From: Christensenellaceae bacterium
GTDB lineage: Bacteria; Bacillota; Clostridia; Christensenellales; CAG-138
NCBI GenBank assembly: GCA_031261085.1
Contig: JAISKB010000004.1
Coordinates: 62,001 to 126,000, forward strand
DNA: 64,000 nt
Reading direction: 5' to 3'
The position numbers were made by a program, and so were the translations under genes. Positions 36,397-45,108 of the stretch are shown one piece after another. How positions within the stretch are numbered: position 1 is the stretch's first letter; every line of letters begins with the position of its first letter. Under the pieces are notes generated by a model, which was not told the origin of the DNA, made no database searches, and saw nothing but the letters and a program-made list of their open reading frames with translations.

Positions 36397-38081
36397 TACG
36401 CCGCAACCTCCTTTTGAAGAAGGTTCATCGCCTGGGCATATTCATCCTGATAGTTGAATGTAATATCCAATTCGGTCTTGCCCGTAATCCGGATGTTCCG
36501 GATCAGGCTTACCACAGCGCGGCGGTCAAGCGCGTTCAGCCCTTCGAACTGCTTAAAATGCTCCGTCCAGCGCAGCCGCTCGGCCCTGCCGTCCAGGGCG
36601 TCGTCACGCTCCATCTCCAGAGCGGCGACGGCGCCGCGCAAGCGGGCCTCATCGGCGGCATATCCGGCTTTCAGCGTTTTGTAGTCCTCTTTGCTCAAAA
36701 GACCGCTGACCATGTTCTCATACAGCGAGGATTTGAATCCGGTAATGGCGGCAATCTGCCGCTCGTTATCCCCGATCTGACCGTTCAGCTGCCTTGCCAG
36801 CGCCTGTGCCGCTTTGCGGCTGTCGCCTGCCGCGAGTACGGAATCCAGAGACACAATGCCGGCGATGTGCGCTTTCGCGCTTTCCAGCACGCACCCGGCA
36901 AGGTCTTCCTCTTTCACCATGACCGCGCTGTGGCAGCCGTGCTTTTTCCCGGTCGGGCAGTAATAGTAGAGATATTCTCGCCCCTTGTAGCGGTTGGTCT
37001 TGCGGGTCATCCGGCCGCCGCAGCATCCGCAGATGAGGATGCCGGAGAACAGATAGACCTTGTCGCTGTTCGGCGTGCTGCGGGTATCCAGCTGCATGAT
37101 CCTCCGGGCAAGATCGAAATCACGCGGTTTTATGATCGCTTCATGGGCGTCCACGGTACGTTTCCATTCCGCCTCCGGCCGGTCGAGCATGTCCTTGATC
37201 TTGTAATTAAGGGTTCCGCGCCGCCCCTGGATCAGCACCCCCGTGTAGGTCTCATCGTTCAGGATACGGAAGATGGCCGTGGCCGACCACTTCGCGTCCG
37301 GCACGTCCGCAAACCCGCCCGTGGGATGCGGCAGGCCCCGGTCCCGCTTGTAGGCCATAGGCGACAGCACGCCCAGGCTGTTCAACGCTTCCGATATCTT
37401 CAGCGCGCTCATGCCGTTTATCTTCATGCGGAAGATATCCCGCACGACGGACGCCGGGTATTCGTCCGGCACAAGCTGGTTTTTGTTTTCATCTGAACGC
37501 CGGTATCCGTAGATCGGGCAGGCGCCCACGTAATCGCCGTGATCACGCTTGACGTTCAAAGCCGAGCGCGTCTTGACCGAGATATCCCGGCAATAGGCGT
37601 CGTTGATGATGGATTTCACGCTGACCACCAGGTCGTCGGCACTGTCTTTGAGCGTGTCGATGTTGTCGTTCAGCGCAATGAACCGCACGCCGTATGCGGG
37701 CAGGATGCGCCGCAGATAGCGCCCGGTCTCAATGTACTCCCGGCCAAAGCGCGATAAATCCTTCACGATCACGCAATTGATACTGCCGGCTTCGATCTCC
37801 GCCATCATTTCCTTAAACGCCTTGCGGTCGAATACGATGCCCGAAACACCGTCGTCCACCTTTTCCAAAACCGCCTCGATATCCGGCTGCGACGCGATAA
37901 AGCTGTCGAGCAGCTTGCGTTGGTTCTCCACGCTGTCGCTCTCGCCAACCGTGCCGTCTTTTTTGTTTTTGCCCTTTTTGTCGTCGGCATAGGACAAACG
38001 AATATACTTCGCCGCCCTGTATTTTGTTTCTGACACAAGGTGAATTGCCCCAACGGGGCAAGAGATGGTGGCCTGGGCCAT
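36396..38081 (-). CDS. Large serine recombinase 1 of 3
   Basis: A 561-residue recombinase. Catalytic Ser is at residue 30 (AKYIRLSYADD), followed by a Lys-rich insert and VKDLSRFGREYIETGRYLRR. The recombinase domain includes IYGYRRSDENKNQLVPDE; the zinc ribbon is LICGCCGGRMTRK ... YYCP. First gene of the coupled trio. Such tandem sets of three occur in clostridial integrative elements; which one acts on the ends and which as accessory cannot be told here. Confidence 0.9.
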   Translation of the reverse strand: MAQATISCPVGAIHLVSETKYRAAKYIRLSYADDKKGKNKKDGTVGESDSVENQRKLLDSFIASQPDIEAVLEKVDDGVSGIVFDRKAFKEMMAEIEAGSINCVIVKDLSRFGREYIETGRYLRRILPAYGVRFIALNDNIDTLKDSADDLVVSVKSIINDAYCRDISVKTRSALNVKRDHGDYVGACPIYGYRRSDENKNQLVPDEYPASVVRDIFRMKINGMSALKISEALNSLGVLSPMAYKRDRGLPHPTGGFADVPDAKWSATAIFRILNDETYTGVLIQGRRGTLNYKIKDMLDRPEAEWKRTVDAHEAIIKPRDFDLARRIMQLDTRSTPNSDKVYLFSGILICGCCGGRMTRKTNRYKGREYLYYYCPTGKKHGCHSAVMVKEEDLAGCVLESAKAHIAGIVSLDSVLAAGDSRKAAQALARQLNGQIGDNERQIAAITGFKSSLYENMVSGLLSKEDYKTLKAGYAADEARLRGAVAALEMERDDALDGRAERLRWTEHFKQFEGLNALDRRAVVSLIRNIRITGKTELDITFNYQDEYAQAMNLLQKEVAA

Positions 38082-38219
38082 AACAAATCACTCCTTTATC
38101 CGCAGATTTCGCCGCGAACCGGAAGTGATTGAAGATTGCCGTATTTTGCTCTTTTCCCACTCCCATGTTAACTCTGACCGGCGGTAAAGTCCACTCATTT
38201 CTCGATTTTTCATTGGTTT

Positions 38220-38426
38220 TTACGCGATCAATCTTTGCAGACAATCTTCCAGCGAGGGCCCGTCCTCGCTGAACCTGGCAGTGACCGAAAACTTACCGCA
38301 CCGGAAGTGATACGGATCCTTAATCTGCCGGACATACTCGGCGATACGCTCCTGTTTTGGCAGATCTTTGTTGACGTCCACATCTCGGATATCTATCAGG
38401 TTGTCCCTGTTTTCAGTATTTTGCAT
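38220..38426 (-). CDS. DUF6870-like small protein of integrative elements
   Basis: A 68-residue protein: IDIRDVDVNKDLPKQERIAE, then QIKDPYHFRCGKFSVTARF and SLEDCLQRLIA. The I-K-x-P-Y-x-F-R-C-G core is a pattern common in small proteins of clostridial conjugative elements (DUF6870). Function unknown. Its ATG overlaps the stop of the helicase reading frame by one base, which suggests it was co-translated with the intact helicase. Confidence 0.7.
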   Translation of the reverse strand: MQNTENRDNLIDIRDVDVNKDLPKQERIAEYVRQIKDPYHFRCGKFSVTARFSEDGPSLEDCLQRLIA

Positions 38427-40598
38427 CAGGCTGCCTCCTCAAAATATTCAGACGGTTTCTTTTCACGCAGAAACCGCGCGACTTTATCGATATTGTTTGT
38501 CACCCCGCACTGCGGCAGAGCGGCCAGCACGCGCCGGCGATAAGAACCGTTTCGTCCTCGCAAACTGCACTCCGCTGCGCCCACCCTCAAGCGGGCATTC
38601 GCTCCGCTTCGTTGCTCGTCCTCTTCCCACGAAACTTCGTTTCGCGGGAGCCCTAAAGAAGCCCGCGCATCGAGAATGGCGACGACGCCGGTGTCGGTCT
38701 CGGCGCGGATCAGGCGGCCGGCGCCCTGTTTCAGCTTGACGAGCATCTCCGGCACGACGACCTTCGCCTTGTACTCGTTCATGTTGGCGTACAGCGTCCG
38801 CTCCCATTCGCTGACCGGGTCGGGAACCGCGAAGGGCAGCCGCGCGATGATGAGCATGGACAGCACGTCGCCCGGAATGTCTATGCCCTCCCACAGCGCG
38901 CCGCTGGCAAAGAGTACGCCGCCGGCGCTTGCCCGGAACCGCCCGATGGCGCCGCGCCGCCGCGATCCAGCCGGAAAAGGGGATACGGCAGGCTCCGCGC
39001 CGCGATGCGCTCATGCGCCATGTCCATCGCCTTGTACGACGTGAACAGCACGGCCGCGTGCCCGTGGGACGCGCGGATGAGCCGTTCAATCTCGCCCGCG
39101 ACGGCCGAAATGTATTCCGGGTCCTGATTGTCAGGGAAGGTTGTGTTCTCGCTGATATACAGCAGCATATTCTCCCGGTGGTTGAACGGAGAGGGCTTCG
39201 AGGTTTCCAAAAGCCGCTTTTCAGGAACGCGGTCAAGCCCGGTCTTCTTCTTGATATGTCCGAAACTGCCCGCCGCCGAAAGCGTTCCCGATGTAAGAAT
39301 GATGGGGACGTCCTTGCCCCACAAATCCCGGTGGAGCAGTTCACCCAGGTTCGTGGGAATACCGCACAGACGGGCGAACCGGACCCCAACCTCCGTTTCG
39401 CCCCATATTTCCTCCAGCCAATACACCAGTTCCGTATGACGGATAAAGGCGGCCAGGCTGTCGGAAACCCGGTTCAGCGTCCATTGCGCGTCCCGCTTCC
39501 GCTGCATATATTTCGCGCCCACTGCCCTGACCGCGAGCATCCCGTCCAGCGCGTCGATATTCTCTTCAGCGCGCGCAAAAGCTGTTCCGTCCGCTCCCGG
39601 ATTTTTGTGGCGTATCGTTCCGCGCCGTCGTCTCCGTCCTGTTCCGGAGGAACTTCCCGGTTCAGATACTGAAACAGCAGGCGGCTCTTGGATAAAATCC
39701 TGTCCGTTTCGCGGGAAATATCCGCCGTGGGAACGCCGGGCGAGAAAGTGAAGTCCCGGATATCCTGTGCGATTCGCGTGAGTTCGGGGAGCGAGAGGGA
39801 GCAGCCGTACATCTGCCGCGCGGCGTCGAGGAACTTATGCGCCTCGTCGATGACGACGCCCTGATAGTCGGGAATCAGCGGCCGCTGGCCTTTGCTGCGC
39901 CGGATCAGGTCCGCCAGCAGATAATTGTGGTTGCAGACCTGAAAATCATAGCCGCCCCGCTGGGCGTCCCGGAGATAGCGCATATACCGGCACTCGCCGT
40001 ACCGGGGACAGTCCGGCCCACAGCTTTCGTCCACACAAATATGGCGTTTCATGTAGGCCGTCAGGTTTTTCGCGCCGGCCAGATCGGTAAGGGTGGTTGC
40101 CGCAAGCGGCAATAGAACTTCTTTTGTACGCGCGTCGGTGAAACGCAGGAAATGGACAAAGCGGCGTTCACAGAGAAAATGGCCTTTGCCCTTGCGCAGC
40201 ACACAGGCGAGCGGCGTCTTGATTATTTCGTGCTGCAAGAGAATCTCCGAGAGCATCGGGATGGTCTCGCGTTCAATGGCACGCTGCAGCGCGATGCTCG
40301 ATGTGGCGACGACGACGGGGGCCTGGCTTCCGTCCGGCAGCGCGGTGGGGATTTTGCCCTCGTTCAGCCTGCCGCGCCGCGCGAGCACGGCGGGCAGAAG
40401 ATAGGCCAGCGTCTTGCCGGTGCCGACCTCGGACTCGGCCAGGAAGATATCCCGGCGGCAAAACGCGGACAGTACCTCGTCCGCCAGTTCCATCTGTTTT
40501 TCCCGCGGCGCGAAGCCGTGCTTGGGCAAAACATCGGTGAATATCCTTCGCAGAAGCGCGCGCGGCGCGTCCTGCCTCTGTGTTGTGGTCATAATCAT
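38426..40598 (-). pseudogene. DinG/Rad3-like DEAD_2 helicase, broken by two frameshifts and an inserted segment
   Basis: Three consecutive reading frames together spell one superfamily 2 helicase. The first part (from ATG 40598, AAGGAG upstream) has Walker A ESEVGTGKTLAYLL, a Cys-rich iron-sulfur-like region (CVDESCGPDCPRYGECRYMR) and the DEAH box VVIDEAHKFLD. Near 39570 a one-base loss in a GC repeat shifts the frame; the next part has WGKDVPIILTSGTLSAAGSF. Near 38955 a second shift leads to VLFASGALWEGIDIPGD, PFAVPDPVSEWE and QGAGRLIRAETDTGVVAILD. After that about 37 residues (38550-38660) look inserted in frame before YRRRVLAALP. The gene cannot make a full product unless the shifts are assembly errors. 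Confidence 0.8.
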
Positions 40599-41100
40599 TT
40601 GCTCCTTTATGTTCCGCCTGGCGGCTCTGTGGTACACCCTCACCGTAAAGATGAGGGTGCAGTAGCAGAACCGCCAAACGATGAATTGTAAAAATATTTG
40701 ATTCGTTTTGCGGTTGTACCCGTTTGGTTACACACTATTTGACCTCACGTCCCGTGTGCGGGGGAACCGCCGGGCTGAGGGGGAAACCCCTCACATAGAA
40801 GCCCCCCTCGCTCTTTCCCAAGCGCGGCGGCGCTTCTCCCGCCACCATCGTAGGCGGGCCTGTCTACTCGGAAGGATCATTATGGCGTCCCGTGTCATGG
40901 CATCCCTCGTAAAACGAGGGGTGTAAGCCAGCGGTTTGTCGCGGCCGCCGCCCAGGAGCGTTTCCGCTTCGGGGTTTTGGCTCTATGCGCCGCTTCTTCT
41001 CTGCGCTCGGCGGGACGGTAACGTTACCCGGCGTCCGATATGACCGGGCGTCAAAGCCCGGTATTTGTCAAGGTGCCCGAAAGGGATTTTTGTCCCTTCA
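40599..41100. other. Gap with hairpins, no gene seen
   Basis: A GC-rich stretch with several short inverted repeats, for example ACCGGGC / GCCCGGT near 41055 and AAGGGAC / GTCCCTT just after the sigma-like gene. I see no open frame with a ribosome site. Confidence 0.4.
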
Positions 41101-41568
41101 CTAAGGCTCCCGAAAACCGGACGGTTTGAGTACCAATATTTTTTTGAGCTTTTCAAGTGCCTTGGCTTTGCGCTTGTTGACGCCTTTTTGCGACAATCCA
41201 ATTGTCTTGGCATATTCGCGTTCAGTCATGTTTTCCGCATAGAGCGCGCGGAGCATATCCTGTTCTTCCGTTGTCAGCAGGGAGATCGCCTCGCTCAACT
41301 GCCCGGCGAGGATACCGCGAAGCGCCGCGTCCTCGGTGGATTCCACCTCCGCAAAAGCCGTCATATCTTCTTCCAGCCGGTTCAGCGGAACGATCTTGTC
41401 CTTCTCGCGTTCCGCCTGATACCGCTCCCTGCGGTCGGCCCGGGAATAGGCGGCATAGATCTCCGCGTCAACCTCAACGTCCACGCCGTCCACCGTGATG
41501 ATGCAGGCGACCGCGCCGTCCGTGTGGATATATTTCCTGTAATTCCTGTCCTTTTGCCAGTTCTGCAT
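41101..41568 (-). CDS. Sigma-70 family-like factor of an integrative element
   Basis: A 155-residue protein. The C-terminal part AISLLTTEEQDMLRALYAEN then REYAKTIGLSQKGVNKRKAK is a sigma region 4 helix-turn-helix. The N-terminal part (YRKYIHTDGAVACIITVDGV, then YSRADRRERYQAERE) resembles small sigma-like regulators encoded in clostridial conjugative elements. It would direct RNA polymerase or regulate element genes. A tandem hairpin attenuator lies in its leader. Confidence 0.75.
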   Translation of the reverse strand: MQNWQKDRNYRKYIHTDGAVACIITVDGVDVEVDAEIYAAYSRADRRERYQAEREKDKIVPLNRLEEDMTAFAEVESTEDAALRGILAGQLSEAISLLTTEEQDMLRALYAENMTEREYAKTIGLSQKGVNKRKAKALEKLKKILVLKPSGFREP

Positions 41569-41652
41569 TTGCCTTTCCTCCAGTCAGTTTTTTGTGAAAA
41601 TCAAAAACTGCCGGGGAAAGGCGGGGAACGGCTGCGGGAGATGATGTAAAAA

Positions 41653-41752
41653 GCCACCTGTCGGACTCCTTTCGGGGAATCCAACAGGCGGCAAATCTAT
41701 CGCTGAAAAAACAAAAAATCCGGCAAGCAGCAACAAAGTTGCCGCCTGTCGG
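41653..41752 (-). promoter_or_regulatory. Tandem terminator pair with mutually exclusive pairing (attenuator) before the sigma-like gene
   Basis: Read on the minus strand. Hairpin 1: arms at 41738-41752 and 41720-41734 with a three-base loop, followed by a T-rich run (41706-41719). Hairpin 2: 17-base arms at 41676-41692 and 41653-41669 with three G-U pairs, followed by TTTTTA. The 5' arm of hairpin 1 (41741-41756) can instead pair over 16 bases with the 5' arm of hairpin 2 (41677-41692), which would destroy both terminators. The complementarity is directly visible; the regulatory role and signal are inferred. Confidence 0.65.
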
Positions 41753-41991
41753 ACTCGTAGGCATTGTAACCGCTAAAAGCGGTTATGCGGGCTCGGTACG
41801 GTTTGGCGTGAATGATACCTGTCCGCCTGCGTCGGTCTGTTTACGAAGCGTGCGTAGCCTTTATCCACGGCGCCGCAGCCGTTGTCGGGGCGCCCACATT
41901 CCGGGCGCTTGTTTCAGATTCCGTGAAGCTGCCGCTTTACCGCCCGAAAGGGCGATAGGCCAATGCGATATTCAATTTTAAGGTCGTCCGG

Positions 41992-42267
41992 CTATGAGAA
42001 GATGATCCCCACCGTTTCGTGGCAAACATGGCATTTACGGTACTCGTGGCAGGGGATCTCCTTGCGGTTCGGGGTGCGGTACAGCTCCACCTTCGCCGTG
42101 ACGTCGATGGTGGTCAGCAGCCTGCCGCAGTAAGGGCATTTGATCTCCTTCTGCCGCCGTGCCGTAAATCCTCCGGCACGCCTGTACGCCACGGCGGGAT
42201 ACATTCCTTCCGGTATCCCGTGCATGACGAATACATATTCCACTATTTCAACCGCCGCTGTGTTCAT
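41992..42267 (-). CDS. Small zinc-ribbon-like protein of the element
   Basis: A 91-residue protein. It has C-P-Y-C (IKCPYCGRLL) and C-H-V-C (RKCHVCHETVGI), four Cys suited to a zinc ribbon, after a short alpha/beta N-terminus (VEIVEYVFVMHGIPEGMYPA). No defined function. GAGGAGG precedes the ATG, and a palindrome matching the one before the ImmR-like gene lies 33 bases upstream. Confidence 0.65.
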   Translation of the reverse strand: MNTAAVEIVEYVFVMHGIPEGMYPAVAYRRAGGFTARRQKEIKCPYCGRLLTTIDVTAKVELYRTPNRKEIPCHEYRKCHVCHETVGIIFS

Positions 42268-42299
42268 GATTCAGTCCTCCTCAAACCTATGTCGGTGTT

Positions 42300-42317
42300 G
42301 TCCGCTGAATTGCGGAC
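42300..42317. promoter_or_regulatory. Operator-like palindrome GTCCGC-N6-GCGGAC, copy B
   Basis: GTCCGCTGAATTGCGGAC. Same arms and spacing as the site at 43514-43531 in front of the ImmR-like gene; it lies upstream of the zinc-ribbon gene. Probably bound by the ImmR-like repressor (inference). Confidence 0.6.
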
Positions 42318-42342
42318 AATCAGGGCAAAAAAAGTCACGTTA

Positions 42343-43113
42343 TTAACCATAATACTGACACCCCTTATCCACAATTGCCGTCAGCTTTTCCAGCCGGATC
42401 AGCGCGGCGCGTTTGGATACCTGAAAAACACCGGCCACATATTCCGGCAGCTGCGCGGCGAAGCAGTTATCCAGCGCGCTTGCACCCCGCACAATCCTGC
42501 GCGGGCGCTCGTCATAGAAACCGAAATAGCTGCGAAAAGCGTTGCGAAGCGCGGGCCGGGGCATCAGCAGCGCCGAGGCGAGAAAATCCGCCTGACGCTC
42601 AATGCGTTCGCTGTCCGTCCGCTCCTTTTGGCTGCGGCTGTAGTCGATGCGTCCTTCTTTTGCCTCGAGATACTGGTTTTCAAACGTGCCGGGGCTGCCA
42701 AAAGGGTTGTCCGCCGCGAAGGTATCCCGGTGCAGGAGCCAGTGCGCCCCTTCGTGCATAACCGTAAACCGGAGCCGGGCAAGATTCCGCCTGGCCGTCA
42801 GCGAAGTGTCCACAATCACCGTTCCCGTTGTTACGGGCATCGGCTCCGTAAACCCGGTATCCTCGTCAATCACCTGTATAAAGCCGTTATTGAACGCGGT
42901 CATGGCTAACACTCTGCGGTCATAGCTGATGCGGCGGTAGCGGGTGGGCAGGCCGAGATAATACTCCACAAAGCCCTCTGCGTTGACGGGGCCGGGGATA
43001 TACAGACGCTCCGGGTCAAAGTCGCGGATTACGGCCTCGGCGTAGCTGTCCAGCGCCTCATAGGTGATATATGGCACCTGTGATAAGGAATAGCCTGTTT
43101 TCAGTTCAATCAT
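42343..43113 (-). CDS. ImmA/IrrE family metallopeptidase
   Basis: A 256-residue protein with the zinc-binding motif HEGAH at residues 120-124 (FTVMHEGAHWLLHRD) and a C-terminal part resembling the antirepressor peptidases of integrative elements. In ICEBs1, ImmA cleaves the repressor ImmR and so releases excision and transfer genes. The start at 43113 overlaps the end of the HTH gene by 8 bases; the longer frame upstream lies in the HTH gene. Pairing with an XRE regulator supports the assignment. Confidence 0.85.
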   Translation of the reverse strand: MIELKTGYSLSQVPYITYEALDSYAEAVIRDFDPERLYIPGPVNAEGFVEYYLGLPTRYRRISYDRRVLAMTAFNNGFIQVIDEDTGFTEPMPVTTGTVIVDTSLTARRNLARLRFTVMHEGAHWLLHRDTFAADNPFGSPGTFENQYLEAKEGRIDYSRSQKERTDSERIERQADFLASALLMPRPALRNAFRSYFGFYDERPRRIVRGASALDNCFAAQLPEYVAGVFQVSKRAALIRLEKLTAIVDKGCQYYG

Positions 43114-43492
43114 CCGGGCCGTCTCCCTTCTCCTCTTCCAAGAAGTCAATAAAGCGGTTCCAAACCCGCGTCGTGTCGCCCTGATCCTTTGCCAGCCGCA
43201 GTGCCACGCGCACCACCTCGTTCTCGTTGATGTATTCCGGAAGATCGGGCGGCGCTTCCGAGCGCGCTTTTCCGGCTAGGTCATAGAACACCTTTTTGTC
43301 GTCATCCGATGCGTTCAGCACAGCAAGCATTTTATCGAGAATTTCCCGCTCCGGCGGGTTGCGCCTGCCCGATTCAAGGTCGCTGTAATAGCCGGAGGAC
43401 AGGCCCGAGCGTTCCGCCATCTCCCGAACCGTCATTGTACGCTCCCGCCGTTTCTCCTTGAGGAACCGGCAAAACCCCGTTTCCTGCCACAT
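43106..43492 (-). CDS. XRE-family HTH repressor, ImmR-like
   Basis: A 128-residue protein. FLKEKRRERTMTVREMAERS then GLSSGYYSDLESGRRNPPER is a classic XRE helix-turn-helix. The C-terminal part (NENEVVRVALRLAKDQGD) probably mediates dimer formation or is cut by the neighbouring peptidase. GGAGGG lies six bases before the ATG. Likely represses element genes through the GTCCGC-N6-GCGGAC palindromes, one of which lies 22 bases upstream of its own start. Confidence 0.82.
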   Translation of the reverse strand: MWQETGFCRFLKEKRRERTMTVREMAERSGLSSGYYSDLESGRRNPPEREILDKMLAVLNASDDDKKVFYDLAGKARSEAPPDLPEYINENEVVRVALRLAKDQGDTTRVWNRFIDFLEEEKGDGPDD

Positions 43493-43513
43493 ACATTGCC
43501 CTCCATGCCTAAA

Positions 43514-43531
43514 GTCCGCATTATTGCGGAC
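43514..43531. promoter_or_regulatory. Operator-like palindrome GTCCGC-N6-GCGGAC, copy A
   Basis: GTCCGCATTATTGCGGAC, between the start of the ImmR-like gene and its presumed promoter, matching copy B in arms and spacing. Confidence 0.6.
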
Positions 43532-43639
43532 ATCCGCCGCTTTTTTTACGGCGCTTTCCCGCCGCGAATCATCCGTCTGAATCTATCTTAGCACAAGCGC
43601 TGTCCCTCTGTACGGACTGTGCTCTGTTTTTACGAACAT

Positions 43640-44626
43640 TTATTCGGTATATAGTTCCGTGTGAGCGGCAAGCGCTTCCCGCATCGCCGCGACCAAGCTT
43701 TCGGGCGAGAGAATCCTGGCCCGTCTGCCAAGCTGGAACATCCATCCCAAAAAAACCGGGCTCTCCGAGACCTCAACCGATATGGTAAAGCGCCCGTCCG
43801 CTGTATCCCGGATGCCGACGTTCCGGCCGAATTGATCCAGTACTACGCTGACAAGGCTGTTGTCAAAGGAAAGGGTGGCTTTCACCGTTTCACCGCTGTA
43901 CATACCGAATACCCGCTTGGCGTGTTCGGCTGTATTGAAGCGGGTCCGGTCAAACTTGTCCGCCGCTTCCTCCAGAATGGTGACGCCGTTCATGCGGTCT
44001 ACCCGGTAATGGGCGAGGCCGTCGTGCTTTGCGCTGTAGGCGATGAGATAATAGTTGTCCCCGCTCCAGCAGAGCGTGACGGGGGTGCATTGGTATTTGC
44101 CGCCATCCTTGCGGTACACACGGCGTTTGCCGGTGTCGTAGTCAAAATACCGGAACCGGATTTGCTTTTCCGCGTTGATCGCGGCGTGGAGGGCGTCCAC
44201 GCTGTAATACACGGTTTCGTTGTAGGATTTGGGCCGTCCTTCCACATACACATGGCGGTTCAGATGCCTAGCCTGGTGGACGCTGGTGAGCGCCGCCAGT
44301 TTTTTGATGAGCGCCGCGCTCTTTTTCTCCGTAATCAGGCGCGAGGACTGCACCGCGTCCACCAGCAGCTTGAGTTCCGCAAGTTCAAAATCCCGTTCCG
44401 CCACGAAATACCCGACCGTGCCGGATTTACGGGTTTCCACATTGACGCCGAAATCGCGCAGCCGCTCTATGTCCGTATACAGGGCTTTGCGTTCCGCCGC
44501 GACGCCGTACAGTCCCAGCTGCTCGGTGAGTTCCCGCACGGACAGGGGATGTTCTTCGTCCGTTTGCTCCAGCAGAATCTTCATGAGATAAAGCTGTTTG
44601 AGTTTTTAGTTCGGTGTGTTCGCCAT
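43640..44626 (-). pseudogene. WYL-domain transcriptional regulator with an early in-frame stop
   Basis: From ATG 44626 (GGGGGAG upstream) the frame reads Met-Ala-Asn-Thr-Pro-Asn-stop, then continues in the same frame Lys-Leu-Lys-Gln-Leu-Tyr-Leu-Met-Lys-Ile-Leu-Leu. The TAA is codon 7 (44606-44608). The rest is intact: N-terminal winged helix (SVRELTEQLGLYGVAAERKA), WYL domain (GDNYYLIAYSAKHDGLAHYR) and C-terminal WCX part, 314 residues from the next ATG at 44584. Re-initiation at that ATG, eight codons later, could still give a nearly complete protein, so function may survive. The family often regulates defence and mobile-element genes. Confidence 0.7.
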
Positions 44627-45009
44627 ATGTGATCGTCTCCCCCGTGTATATAAACGACGCTGTATTTGCTTTTATCATTATAGCGGAATACGGTCTATTT
44701 TCATAGTAATATAGAGGTGACATGCCTAAAAGATGCCCTTCCTCTATCGCTATCTCAACGACCCGCGCCCGATAAAAGAATACGCTAATTTTCAATTTGA
44801 AGCCATATGAGAACGGTAAGACGATTTTGAACTCGCGCGTTCAGCAGTTCATCTCGTTGCAGTTTAAGATGTTCATGTTATAATAACATATTGAACCATT
44901 GCTCGGAGAAGTTTTGTCAAGTTGATAAATGGATCTTCAAATATAAATTCTACAGGATTCGAGTACGCAAATCACATATTTTACAGAACAAAATATTTTC
45001 CTAATACCC
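44627..45009. other. Junction between element backbone and AT-rich island, no gene
   Basis: Base composition turns AT-rich here. A short open stretch on the plus strand near 44730-44810 has no ribosome site. No insertion sequence ends are recognised. Confidence 0.4.
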
Positions 45010-45038
45010 TTGACAGCGCAGAAGACTGGTGTTAAAAT
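45010..45038 (+). promoter_or_regulatory. Promoter of the restriction-modification island
   Basis: TTGACA (45010-45015) and TAAAAT (45033-45038) with a 17-base spacer, 70 bases before the half-size specificity gene. Confidence 0.7.
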
Positions 45039-45108
45039 TGGTATCGGATAGAACTTTTATAACTATTAATAGTCACAAAATTCACAGTACGGAAAGAAAT
45101 GAGGGACT

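Noticed and set aside
36333..37496. 387-codon plus-strand frame opposite the recombinases
   Set aside because: Shadow of the minus-strand recombinase gene; no ribosome site or family pattern.
41739..41981. 80-codon plus-strand frame in the attenuator leader
   Set aside because: It runs against the element genes and has no ribosome site; sequence is better explained by the minus-strand hairpins.
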